The notes beneath the pieces are model-generated. The model saw nothing but the letters and a program-made list of their open reading frames with translations, was not told where the DNA came from and did not search any database. Shown one piece after another: positions 50,719 through 58,533 of a stretch of DNA of 64,000 nt. Within the stretch, counting starts at the first letter, position 1. Every line of letters begins with the position of its first letter. The translations under genes were made by a program, and so were the position numbers. Source of the stretch: CAVVXX01 sp963707975 (lineage in GTDB: Bacteria; Pseudomonadota; Alphaproteobacteria; Micropepsales; Micropepsaceae); NCBI GenBank assembly GCA_963707975.1, contig OY970177.1, forward strand, positions 1,116,001 through 1,180,000. Direction: 5' to 3'.

Positions 50719-51147
50719 TTATCTGGCCCCCTCACGCACGGCTTCTCGCGTTTGGCGATCGCCGTTAATCGAAGGCGTAAACCCTAAATGGGATTGGTTA
50801 ATAAACTGGTTAATGAGATTTGCGCCCAGTTTGATCGCTCCCATCGCGGCACAGTTTGCGAAGCATGTCATTGATTCGCTTCGTTAAGTTAACCGGGACT
50901 TAAAGCCTCTGCTGCAAGATTGTCAAAAGGGTAGAGCCGGGTCCGGCCTATTGGGGCTACCGGCCAAAGGGGTTCTCGTGGAAGCGCTTACGCTGGCAAC
51001 TGTCGAGGTTTTGTCTGGGTTCTCCCGGCATGCGGGCGGGCCTGGCCGGTTCATCGGGCGCAGGTCCGGGAATGTGCAGCGATACGGCATGCTCTATGCA
51101 AAGAACTCGTGCACTCGGAACCAGATCACGGGGAAGGGTGACACGAA
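50719..51147. other. Intergenic control region of ctrA and the fliJ-like gene
   Basis: A 429-base gap without a convincing gene (a short frame at 50951 lacks coding character). The ctrA-proximal half is AT-rich with several TTAA half-sites (50764, 50798, 50810, 50883, 50888, 50899), a GATTC site at 50873-50877 that matches the CcrM methylation target GANTC, and the CtrA box at 50888-50902. The half nearer the fliJ-like gene shows nothing distinctive. Confidence 0.6.
50888..50902 (-). promoter_or_regulatory. CtrA box in the ctrA promoter region
   Basis: Read toward ctrA: TTAAGTCCCGGTTAAC, an exact TTAA-N7-TTAAC, followed by an extra half-site TTAAC. It lies about 170 bases upstream of the ctrA start and 11 bases from the GATTC site, the arrangement expected for a self-regulated, methylation-sensitive ctrA promoter. 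Confidence 0.7.
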
Positions 51148-51576
51148 ATGAAACGCCGCGACACAGTGCTGCGCCTGAAACGCTTTCGCGTTGACGATCT
51201 GAAGCGCCGGGTGGCCACGCTCGATGAAATGAAAGCCGACCTCGAGCGCAAGCTCGCCGACCTCGACAAATCCGTCGCGCGCGAGAAACACCGCTCGACC
51301 GATTCCGATATCGGGCGGCTCGCGTTTCCCAGTTTTCTCCGCTCCATCGACACTCGCCGCGACAACATCCGCGCGACGATGAAGGACCTTGAGCGCGAGC
51401 GCAGCGCCGCCGAGGGCGACCTCACTTCCGCATTTCAGGATTTGAAGAGTTACGAGTTGGCCGAGGAAGAGCGCGTGCGCAGAATCGTCGAGGCGGAAAC
51501 GCGCGCCTCGGAATCGCGGCTCGACGAAATGGCTCTGGTGCGCCATCTGCGCAAGCACGCGCTGAGGCAGATCTAA
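51148..51576 (+). CDS. FliJ-like coiled-coil protein
   Basis: A 142-residue almost entirely helical protein (LRLKRFRVDDLKRRVATLDEMKADLERKLADLDKSVAREK, IRATMKDLERERSAAEGDLTSAFQDLKSYELAEEERVRRIVEAETRASESRLDEMALVRHLRK). Length, coiled coil and position near ctrA fit FliJ, the flagellar export stalk protein. fliI is not present in the window. Annotated as FliJ family with moderate confidence. Confidence 0.7.
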   Translation: MKRRDTVLRLKRFRVDDLKRRVATLDEMKADLERKLADLDKSVAREKHRSTDSDIGRLAFPSFLRSIDTRRDNIRATMKDLERERSAAEGDLTSAFQDLKSYELAEEERVRRIVEAETRASESRLDEMALVRHLRKHALRQI

Positions 51577-51580
51577 CTCT

Positions 51581-51708
51581 GTGCCCCCTCTGCCTCGCTA
51601 TGCGAGGCACCTCCCCCAATGGGGGAGAATGACATTTTCTTTCATGCTCCCCCTCTGGGGGGTGCTGTCCGCCGAAGCGCCTGTGCGTAGGCGGACTGAG
51701 GGGGCCAT
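51581..51708. repeat. Intergenic repeat family B, second copy
   Basis: Contains GTGCCCCCTCTGCCTCGC, CCTCCCCCAATGGGGGAG (hairpin) and CTCCCCCTCTGGGGGG, then GCCGAAGCGCCTGTGCGTAGGC and GGACTGAGGGGGCC. Related to the elements at 30798 and 63761. It lies between the FliJ-like and DoxX genes. Confidence 0.65.
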
Positions 51709-51760
51709 GTTGACGCTTTCTCGCTAGCTCATCACCATCACTCGGGGAGGCGAATCAATC

Positions 51761-52183
51761 ATGTCGCTCGCCGAACTGATTTCGCCCTTCATCGGACGCG
51801 TGGCGCTCGCGTGGTTCTTTCTGTCCGACGCTTACTTACGCGCGACGCAATGGAACGCCACAATTGCCCTGATGGCGGAAAAGCACATTCCAGCGCCCGC
51901 CATCTTGCTGTTCGTGGCGCTGGCGGCGATGATTTTGGGCGCGCTATCGTTGCTGCTGGGCTTCCGCGCCAAGGTGGGTGCGCTCATCCTCTTCGCCTTC
52001 ACCGTGATTACGACGATCCTGATGCACAATTACTGGATCATTGAGGATGCTGCCCAGCGCCAGGCGGATTATGAGATTTTCATCCGCAATGTCGCCATCG
52101 CGGGCGGCTTGTTGCTGGTGTTGGGGGTTGGGCCGGGTCGCTTCGCGGCTGATAATACAAAGAAGCGTCGTACTGAACATTAG
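51761..52183 (+). CDS. DoxX family membrane protein
   Basis: A 140-residue protein with four membrane segments (GRVALAWFFLSDAYLR, ILLFVALAAMILGALSLLLGF, VGALILFAFTVITTILMHNYW, NVAIAGGLLLVLGVG) and the DoxX pattern of R-x-ALxxxFLxxxxxR and a conserved HNYW. Function is not defined for this subgroup. Preceded by GGGGAGG. Confidence 0.85.
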   Translation: MSLAELISPFIGRVALAWFFLSDAYLRATQWNATIALMAEKHIPAPAILLFVALAAMILGALSLLLGFRAKVGALILFAFTVITTILMHNYWIIEDAAQRQADYEIFIRNVAIAGGLLLVLGVGPGRFAADNTKKRRTEH

Positions 52184-52187
52184 AGGG

Positions 52188-52216
52188 CCTCACCCTTCGA
52201 CATGCTCAGGGTGAGG
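52188..52216. repeat. Intergenic repeat family A, inverted arms
   Basis: CCTCACCC (52188-52195) and GGGTGAGG (52209-52216) form a perfect 8-base inverted repeat around TTCGACATGCTCA. It lies between the convergent DoxX and DUF2207 genes and may end transcription. Confidence 0.7.
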
Positions 52217-52222
52217 GCATTT

Positions 52223-54151
52223 CTACCAGCCGCCGCCACCGCCGCCGCCGCCGCCGCCACCGGAAAAACCGCCGCCGCCAGAGCCCGATGAACTGCCGGG
52301 AGCTGAGGATGCCGCGGCTGCGGCGCCTGCCACCGAGGCCCCAATCGCGCCGGCAAATCCGGCGGTGCCCAAGCGGCTATAGGACGGCCCGGAATACCAC
52401 ACCGGCACATAGCCCGTGCCTCCGGCAAGCTGGCCCGCACGCGCGGCTTCAGCCTCGAACTTCTTACTCCACTGGTTCTCGCAATCGAGCGCGATGGCAT
52501 AGGGCAGGAATTTCTCGAACACCTGTGGCGTAATTTGCGGCGGATTGAGCTTTTCCAGCCGGTCTTTCTCGGTCGCCATCAGGAACATGCGAAAACCGTC
52601 GATCTGGTCGCGGATGGAGGCGCCGGCCAGCGTCGGCGCTTTCAGCAGGTGATAGAACACATAAGCCATGATGCCCTGCGCGATCAGCGCCAGCGTGACC
52701 AGCCAGGGCAATGAGGTGCCGAGCGCGAAGAAAACGGCGATGAGCCCGCCCAGGAAGGGAATTGCGAACAGGCTGGCGAACAGGGCGGCGAAGAAATTGA
52801 CCACGCGCGAGCCTGGCCCGCGGAACACCGTGACCCACACATCCCAGGCGCGATGCACCAGGAATGCCGTGCCGACCGACCAGCCGCTCAGCCAGACAAT
52901 CATGAAGATGGCGGGGGCGGCGTTATCCGAAAGCAGTGCCGCTCCTATTCCCGTAAGGGCCAGGATGGCGATGCCGCCGAAAAACCAGCCGCTGTTGTTG
53001 ACGAAATAGGCCTTCTCATATTCGTTCTTGAGCGCGGCCTTAAGTCCGTTGATGGCGTTTGAAACTTCCGAGTGACTAGTGTTCTTCAGCACGATGGTGT
53101 CGTCGGGGCTGTCGAAGAACGCCTTGGCGATGGCCGTCTCGCCCTTGTCGAGGCCGCAATCCATTTCGCTCTTGCCGGTGCGCTTCAGGGTGTATTCGCC
53201 ATCCTTCTCGACGATTTTCTGGTAGCCCTTCACCGCCATGTCGATCAGCGAGGCGGCAAAGGATTTGCGGTCATAGCCCATGCGGTGCACGTCGCGCACG
53301 GCCGCCGGCGAGAAGCCCTTGGGCGGCGCAAACAACGGCACGATGGGCCCATGTTTGGGATCGCGGCCAAAGCGCCACCAGGTAATGAAATAATAAATGA
53401 ACAGCGCGGCGAGGCCGGCAAGCGCCGCGCCCGCGGACGCATTATCGCGGAGGAATTCGGCGCGCTGTTCCCCTTGCGTCGGCGGCTTGACGATGCCCTT
53501 GGTGAACCCGACGGCGATGGTGAGCCCTTCGCCCGGCACAAATCCCGTAGTGGTCGAGAAATCTATCGTGCCGAGCGCGCCCATGCTTTCCTCGGCATCC
53601 TTGCCGGTCGCGCCCTGGCTGCCCGTATAGAACGAGTATTGCTTCATCGAAGCGCCAGGCGGCAGGTGGACGCTCGCGCTCACATGCGCTATGGGAAATT
53701 GCCAGCCATTGCCGGTGACGTTCCAATAGAGCTCGTCATAATTGTCAAAAAAGCCGATCTGGCGGTTGGTTTGATAGGTGAGCACATAAATGTGGTCGCC
53801 CGGATCGAGATAGATGTCCGGGTCGCCGATTTTAACCCGCACGCCATTGTCCAGGGTTTCCGTGTCGAACTTCTCGGAGTTGCCGTCGCGTGTCACCTCG
53901 CTGACATCGAAACGCACGCGCACGCGATTGCCCATGCGGTCGTAATAGGTGGTGGGAAAGTCGCGGAAAATGCCGTGCTTGATCTGGTCGCCTTCGACAT
54001 GAACGTTGATGGTTTCGCGCACCGTAAGCGTGCCGTCGGTCGCGATGGCGATATCGCTGGCGAAATCGTTGATTTGCTCGACGGCGAAGGCCTGCGATGG
54101 CGACAGCGCCGCAATGGCAAGCAGCGCCACGGCCACGAAGAATTTTTTCAT
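52223..54151 (-). CDS. DUF2207 domain membrane protein with Gly-rich C-terminus
   Basis: A 642-residue protein: signal peptide (FFVAVALLAIAALSPSQAFA), an N-terminal periplasmic DUF2207 domain (INDFASDIAIATDGTLTVRETINVHVEGDQIKHGIFRDFPTTY), a membrane helix after about residue 250, a cytoplasmic part with FAASLIDMAVKGY, further membrane helices, and an acidic-free tail ending in a long Gly/Ser run encoded by GCC repeats. The function is unknown. The partner LemA gene is 23 bases upstream. Confidence 0.85.
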   Translation of the reverse strand: MKKFFVAVALLAIAALSPSQAFAVEQINDFASDIAIATDGTLTVRETINVHVEGDQIKHGIFRDFPTTYYDRMGNRVRVRFDVSEVTRDGNSEKFDTETLDNGVRVKIGDPDIYLDPGDHIYVLTYQTNRQIGFFDNYDELYWNVTGNGWQFPIAHVSASVHLPPGASMKQYSFYTGSQGATGKDAEESMGALGTIDFSTTTGFVPGEGLTIAVGFTKGIVKPPTQGEQRAEFLRDNASAGAALAGLAALFIYYFITWWRFGRDPKHGPIVPLFAPPKGFSPAAVRDVHRMGYDRKSFAASLIDMAVKGYQKIVEKDGEYTLKRTGKSEMDCGLDKGETAIAKAFFDSPDDTIVLKNTSHSEVSNAINGLKAALKNEYEKAYFVNNSGWFFGGIAILALTGIGAALLSDNAAPAIFMIVWLSGWSVGTAFLVHRAWDVWVTVFRGPGSRVVNFFAALFASLFAIPFLGGLIAVFFALGTSLPWLVTLALIAQGIMAYVFYHLLKAPTLAGASIRDQIDGFRMFLMATEKDRLEKLNPPQITPQVFEKFLPYAIALDCENQWSKKFEAEAARAGQLAGGTGYVPVWYSGPSYSRLGTAGFAGAIGASVAGAAAAASSAPGSSSGSGGGGFSGGGGGGGGGGGW

Positions 54152-54174
54152 GTCGGTTTTAAGCCCCAGTCGGA

Positions 54175-54732
54175 TCAAGAAAAGGAAACCTTCGGCACGG
54201 CGCGGTCGGCCGCATCTTCGATCTGGAAGAATTCGGCGGGCTTGAAGGCGAACCAGCCGGCGATGAGGTTCGAAGGCGCCTGCTGGATCATCACGTTGAA
54301 GTCGCGCACGCTCGCATTGTAATAACGCCGCGCCAGCTGGATCTGGTCTTCGATGTCGGCAAGCTCGCTTTGCAGCTGCTGGAAATTGGCGCTCGCCTTG
54401 AGGTCGGGATAGGCCTCGGCCACCGCCATGATCTTGCCGATGGCGGCGGTGATCGCCTGCTCCGTTTGCGCGCGCTGCGCCAGATTGCCATCCGCGGCCT
54501 GGCTTTGGCTGCGCAATTTGGTGAGCTCGTCCATGGTGCCGCGTTCATGCGCGGCGTAGCCCTTCACCGTCTCGATCAGATTGGGAATGAGATCGGCGCG
54601 GCGTTTCAATTGCGCCTCGATGCCGGACCACGCCTCGGCAACCAGGTTCCTTCGCCGCACCAGACCGTTGAAGGTGAGGAGCGCCCAAAAAATGACGATG
54701 GCCGCGACAGCGGCGATGATCCAGATCAGCAT
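54175..54732 (-). CDS. lemA: LemA family protein
   Basis: A 185-residue LemA protein: N-terminal membrane helix (IWIIAAVAAIVIFWALLTF), then coiled-coil domain with NGLVRRRNLVAEAWSGIEAQLKRRADLIPNLIETVKGYAAHE and YPDLKASANFQQLQSELADIEDQIQLARRYYNASVRDFNV. Together with the DUF2207 gene downstream it forms the common LemA-DUF2207 operon, linked in other bacteria to envelope functions. Confidence 0.92.
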   Translation of the reverse strand: MLIWIIAAVAAIVIFWALLTFNGLVRRRNLVAEAWSGIEAQLKRRADLIPNLIETVKGYAAHERGTMDELTKLRSQSQAADGNLAQRAQTEQAITAAIGKIMAVAEAYPDLKASANFQQLQSELADIEDQIQLARRYYNASVRDFNVMIQQAPSNLIAGWFAFKPAEFFQIEDAADRAVPKVSFS

Positions 54733-54832
54733 GCGCGGGAACCTAGTGCTTTGGGCTGCGTGCGTCTAGGCGGCGGCCAGCGCCCAAACAAACCGCTTGG
54801 CGCGTCAACGGATTATCCGGGCGATAAAGTTG

Positions 54833-55120
54833 TTAGTTGCGGTATTGCTGGACGCGCGTGGCGCGCAGGCCCGGCAGGCCGAAGCGATCGATGGCGCGCT
54901 GCCAGGCCAGGAACTCTTCCACCGTCAGCGTGTAGCGCCGGCAGGCGTCTTCCAGGCTGAGCAGTCCGCCGCGCACCGCGGCCACGACTTCCGCTTTGCG
55001 GCGGATGACCCAGCGCTTGGTATTGGGTGGTGGCAAATCGGCGAGCGTGAGCGGGCTGCCATCGGGACCGATGACATAGCTCACTTTGGGACGCCGTTGC
55101 CCTTGCTGCTCTTCCGCCAT
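54833..55120 (-). CDS. sciP: SciP, small CtrA inhibitory protein (DUF1153)
   Basis: A 95-residue DUF1153 protein with nearly the Caulobacter SciP sequence: YVIGPDGSPLTLADLPPP, RWVIRRKAEVVAAVRGGLLSLEDACRRYTLTVEEFLAWQRAIDRFGLPGLRATR. SciP binds CtrA and blocks activation of its target promoters in the swarmer phase. The helix-turn-helix region is KAEVVAAVRGGLLSLEDACRRY. A 7-base dyad (CCGGTTT/AAACCGG) lies 42 bases upstream. Confidence 0.93.
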   Translation of the reverse strand: MAEEQQGQRRPKVSYVIGPDGSPLTLADLPPPNTKRWVIRRKAEVVAAVRGGLLSLEDACRRYTLTVEEFLAWQRAIDRFGLPGLRATRVQQYRN

Positions 55121-55494
55121 TCGTCAAACTCCACACCATTACCGTCTCGAGCCTAGTGGTTCCGGTTTAAGGAAAGGCAAACCGGCGCGGTAAACAAACG
55201 CATAAACCCAAGGCCCTGTTTTATGTCTGTCGGTAAAGCGCCTCGGCTTTTATTGCCGTATAGGCGCATCAATTCCTAACGCGCTTGAACACTATCCAGG
55301 ACTGCACCACCCGGCGGCGATTGCGCATGCGCTGTTTCGCCAGCTCAAGGGCATGATGCCCGATAAACATGTCGGATTTTTGGCTGTTTGTCTTGTGCCA
55401 ATTGCAGCCGTTCATCTTTCTTGCCCACTCAGCCTACGGACAGTTTGTTTGTGCCCTTGCGGGCGCGCCGCCCCCGCCTATAGTCGCGCGGCCT
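55121..55494. other. Divergent intergenic region between sciP and mnmA
   Basis: A 374-base gap with no convincing gene. It holds a dyad CCGGTTT-N10-AAACCGG (55162-55185) close to sciP, and a hairpin with stems GCGCCT/AGGCGC and CGGC/GCCG around TTTTATT (55238-55267). The rest, toward mnmA, contains the leader of mnmA without a recognisable element. Confidence 0.5.
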
Positions 55495-56631
55495 ATGACG
55501 CGAAGTCTTAACACCCTGGGGTTGGCCAAGCCGCCTGCCGCGACCCGCGTGGTTGCGGCGATGTCGGGGGGCGTGGATTCCTGTGTCGTTGCGGCACTAC
55601 TGAAGCACGAAGGCTACGATGTGGTCGGTGTCACGCTGCAGCTTTACGATCACGGCCAGGCAATGAAGAAAAAGGGCGCCTGCTGCGCTGGCCAGGACAT
55701 CCATGACGCCAGGCGCGTGGCCGAGCGGCTTGCCATTCCGCATTACGTGTTGAATTACGAAGAGCGCTTCCGGGCGCGCGTGATGGACGATTTCGCCGAA
55801 ACTTATGCGCGAGGGCAAACGCCCATTCCTTGTGTGCGCTGCAACGAGCGTGTGAAGTTCGGCGATCTGCTCTCACTCGCGCACGAACTTGGCGCTGACG
55901 CGCTCGCCACCGGCCATTATGTGCGCCGCGTGATGGGTGAGCAGGGTGTGGAATTGCACCGCGCCGCAGATGCCGCGCGCGACCAGAGCTATTTTCTTTT
56001 TGCTACCACGCAGGCGCAGCTCGAATTCTTGCGGTTTCCACTCGGCGGCATGGAGAAAAGCGCCGTGCGCGAGGTGGCCGCCGAATTGAATCTCGGCGTG
56101 GCCGACAAGCCCGACAGCCAGGACATCTGCTTCGTGCCGCAAGGAAGCTATGCGAGCGTGGTAGAAAAGCTGAAGCCCGATGCGGCCAGGCCCGGCGAGA
56201 TCGTGGATCAGGCGGGCCGCGTGCTGGGCGCGCATTCGGGCGTCATTCATTTCACCATCGGTCAGCACAAGGGCCTTGGGCTTTCGGGAAGCCGCGAGCC
56301 GTTATTCGTGCTCAAGCTCGATGCCGAGCGCGCCCGCATAGTCGTTGGCCCGCGCGAGGCGTTGTGCACGCGGGCCATCAGCGTGCGCGAGGTCAATTGG
56401 CTGACGCCAGCCGAAGGCACTATTTCCTGCGCTGTGAAAGTGCGCTCGACGCGGGCGGCAGTCCCCGCGCGCGTGACGCCTGACGGAAATGCAGCGGCGG
56501 CAGTCGAATTATTGACCCCGGAAGAAGCCGTGGCGCCCGGCCAGGCTTGCGTCTTCTACGAAGAAAACGGCACGCGCGTTCTTGGCGGCGGCTGGATTGC
56601 GCGTTCAGAACCCGCCCGCGCCGCGGCCTAG
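55495..56631 (+). CDS. mnmA: tRNA-specific 2-thiouridylase MnmA
   Basis: A 378-residue enzyme that thiolates U34 of tRNA-Lys, -Glu and -Gln. PP-loop AAMSGGVDSCVVAALL, first catalytic Cys in PIPCVRCNERVKFG, second in SQDICFVPQGSY, and the C-terminal barrel. Start at 55495 (MTRSLNTLGLAKPPAATRVVAAM) is chosen over an upstream frame extension. tRNA-Glu(CTC) in this window is not its target, as that has C34. Confidence 0.94.
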   Translation: MTRSLNTLGLAKPPAATRVVAAMSGGVDSCVVAALLKHEGYDVVGVTLQLYDHGQAMKKKGACCAGQDIHDARRVAERLAIPHYVLNYEERFRARVMDDFAETYARGQTPIPCVRCNERVKFGDLLSLAHELGADALATGHYVRRVMGEQGVELHRAADAARDQSYFLFATTQAQLEFLRFPLGGMEKSAVREVAAELNLGVADKPDSQDICFVPQGSYASVVEKLKPDAARPGEIVDQAGRVLGAHSGVIHFTIGQHKGLGLSGSREPLFVLKLDAERARIVVGPREALCTRAISVREVNWLTPAEGTISCAVKVRSTRAAVPARVTPDGNAAAAVELLTPEEAVAPGQACVFYEENGTRVLGGGWIARSEPARAAA

Positions 56632-57044
56632 CGACGCTTTTTCGCCTTCGACTTTTTCACTTTGCGCTTTGCGGTCTTTTTGGGCGCGTTCTTTGCCGCC
56701 GCCATTTTCGGCCGCTTGTGGTGGGGCTGGTAGGCGCTGAGCTTGCCGCCGCCGGGCAGCGTGATCTCGGTTATCGTTCCCCAGCCGCGGTTCACCGGCG
56801 GCGTATGGGCGACACCGTGCTGCGCCATCTCGGCCACGAAATCCTCGATGTCATCGCAGATCAGAAAAAGCTGGTGCACGCTGTTTTCATCGCTCTCGCG
56901 CAACATGATGTCGGCCGAAGGCGTGCCGAAAACGAGGCGGCCATTGCCTGCGTCCACGAAAGGGAGTTTCAGCACCTTGGCGAAGAACGCCTTATCCACC
57001 GCCTCGTTCTTGCTCTGCACCATCATGTGCGCGCCGATGATCAT
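56628..57044 (-). CDS. VOC (glyoxalase/bleomycin resistance) superfamily protein with Lys-rich tail
   Basis: A 138-residue protein: one VOC-type domain pair (MMVQSKNEAVDKAFFAKVLKLPFVDAGNGRLVFGTPSADIML, NSVHQLFLICDDIEDFVAEMAQHG, WGTITEITLPGGGKLSAYQPHH) followed by a very basic 24-residue tail (KKTAKRKVKKSKAKKRR) that may bind nucleic acid or the envelope. It resembles VOC proteins but no metal ligand set is certain. The stop overlaps mnmA in CTAG. Confidence 0.75.
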   Translation of the reverse strand: MIIGAHMMVQSKNEAVDKAFFAKVLKLPFVDAGNGRLVFGTPSADIMLRESDENSVHQLFLICDDIEDFVAEMAQHGVAHTPPVNRGWGTITEITLPGGGKLSAYQPHHKRPKMAAAKNAPKKTAKRKVKKSKAKKRR

Positions 57045-57123
57045 GTTACTGACCCTTTTCCCGATCCTCGTGTTGCAGGCGGCATCCTGCCATGATGCGG
57101 GCATGCGAGCGATTGGCAGTTTC

Positions 57124-57152
57124 TTGACAGGGGGTGGGGGCGGCCCTAAACC
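57124..57152 (+). promoter_or_regulatory. Promoter of tRNA-Met
   Basis: -35 TTGACA (57124-57129), 17-base spacer, weak -10 TAAACC (57147-57152). The tRNA starts 25 bases further on. Confidence 0.55.
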
Positions 57153-57176
57153 GCGCGCCTTGGCTGAGTTTTTCGT

Positions 57177-57251
57177 GGCAGCGTAGCTCAGTGGTAGAGC
57201 AGAGGAATCATAATCCTTTGGTCGGGGGTTCAAATCCCTCCGCTGCTACCA
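57177..57251 (+). tRNA. tRNA-Met (CAT), elongator type
   Basis: Acceptor GGCAGCG with CGCTGCT, D-arm AGCTCAGTGGTAGAGC, anticodon stem GAGGA/TCCTT with loop ATCATAA (anticodon CAT), T-arm CGGGGG-TTCAAAT-CCCTCC, encoded CCA. The first base pair is G-U rather than G-C. The sequence around the anticodon and T-arm matches elongator tRNA-Met better than tRNA-Ile2. Confidence 0.9.
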
Positions 57252-57279
57252 GCCCAGTCGGCCATTTCCGAGGCGCTTC

Positions 57280-58515
57280 ATGAACCGCGTGGCGACGGTC
57301 GATCTTCCGGTGACATTGCAGGATATCCAGGCTGCCGCGCACACCATTGCGCGCGCGGTTCCCCATACGCCCGCGCATCGTTCGCGCACGCTGTCCGAGA
57401 TCGCGGGTTGCGAAATCTTCCTCAAATTCGAGAATTTGCATTTCACCGCCTCGTTCAAGGAGCGCGGCGCGCTGAACAAGCTCTCCTCGCTCACCGAGGC
57501 CGAGCGCAAGCGCGGCATTGTCGCCTGTTCGGCGGGCAATCACGCGCAGGGCGTGGCCTATCATGCGGGTCGGCTGAAAATTCCGGCCACCATCATCATG
57601 CCGGAAGGCACGCCGTTTAATAAGGTCAAGCACACGCGCGATTTCGGCGCCACGGTGGAGCTGGCTGGCGCCACACTCACCGAATCCTTCGCGCGGGTGA
57701 ATGCGCTGATCGCCGAACGCAATCTGGTGATGGTGCATCCCTTCGACGATCCCAAAATCATCGCGGGCCAAGGCACGCTCGCGCTCGAATTTCTCTCGCA
57801 AACGCCCGAGATCGACACGCTGGTCGTGCCCATCGGCGGCGGCGGGCTGATTTCGGGCATCTCCATCGCGGCCAAGGCGCTCAAGCCCGGCATCGTGATC
57901 TACGGGGTCGAGGCGAAATACTATCCTTCGATGTACGCGGCCATTAAGAACGAAAAGCTTCCTTGCGGCGGTCAAAGCATCGCCGAAGGCATTGCTGTGA
58001 AAGAACCCGGCCAGTTGACGCGCGCGATCATCAGCGCGCTGGTTGAAGACATCATGCTGGTGAGCGAAGCCGAGATCGAGCGTTCCATCGTGACGCTGCT
58101 GGAAGTGGAAAAGACGGTCGCCGAAGGCGCGGGCGCAGCCGCCTTCGCCGCCGTGCTGGCCAATCGCAAGCTGTTCCGCGGGCGCAAGGTGGGCGTGGTG
58201 CTGTCGGGCGGCAATATCGACATGCGGCTGTTGTCCAACGTGATTTTGCGCGAGCTGGGCCGCGAGGGGCGCATCCTGTCGCTGATCATCAATATCGAGG
58301 ACCGTCCCGGCCTGCTCGCGCGCATCGCCACGCTGGTGAGCCAGGAGGGCGGCAATATTCTTGATGTCTCGCACAACCGCCTGTTCAACAATCTTTCGGC
58401 GCGCTCGGCCGAGCTCGGCATGGTGATCGAGGCGCGCGACGCCGAACACGCGGGCGATATCCGCAAGAAGCTGGAAGCGGCGGGCTTCACCGTGCGTGAG
58501 CAGAAAATGGGTTAG
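57280..58515 (+). CDS. Threonine ammonia-lyase with ACT domain
   Basis: A 411-residue PLP enzyme of the IlvA/TdcB group: PLP lysine in HFTASFKERGALNKL, SAGNHAQGVAYHAG, the glycine loop VVPIGGGGLISGI, and a C-terminal ACT domain (SLIINIEDRPGLLARIATLVSQEGGNILDVSHNR) for allosteric control. Deaminates threonine or serine to 2-oxobutanoate or pyruvate. Starts 28 bases after the tRNA, so transcripts may be joined. Confidence 0.9.
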   Translation: MNRVATVDLPVTLQDIQAAAHTIARAVPHTPAHRSRTLSEIAGCEIFLKFENLHFTASFKERGALNKLSSLTEAERKRGIVACSAGNHAQGVAYHAGRLKIPATIIMPEGTPFNKVKHTRDFGATVELAGATLTESFARVNALIAERNLVMVHPFDDPKIIAGQGTLALEFLSQTPEIDTLVVPIGGGGLISGISIAAKALKPGIVIYGVEAKYYPSMYAAIKNEKLPCGGQSIAEGIAVKEPGQLTRAIISALVEDIMLVSEAEIERSIVTLLEVEKTVAEGAGAAAFAAVLANRKLFRGRKVGVVLSGGNIDMRLLSNVILRELGREGRILSLIINIEDRPGLLARIATLVSQEGGNILDVSHNRLFNNLSARSAELGMVIEARDAEHAGDIRKKLEAAGFTVREQKMG

Positions 58516-58533
58516 CACAAAACTTTTACGCCG

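Noticed and set aside
50798..50813. TTAA...TTAA pair in the ctrA upstream region as a second CtrA box
   Set aside because: Spacing is eight bases rather than seven; kept only as a possible half-site pair.
50951..51151. A 66-codon frame upstream of the fliJ-like gene
   Set aside because: No ribosome binding site, no domain, and composition unlike neighbouring genes; it overlaps the true start of the fliJ-like gene.
52229..52275. GCC trinucleotide run as a separate repeat element
   Set aside because: It encodes the Gly-rich tail of the DUF2207 protein and is explained by coding.
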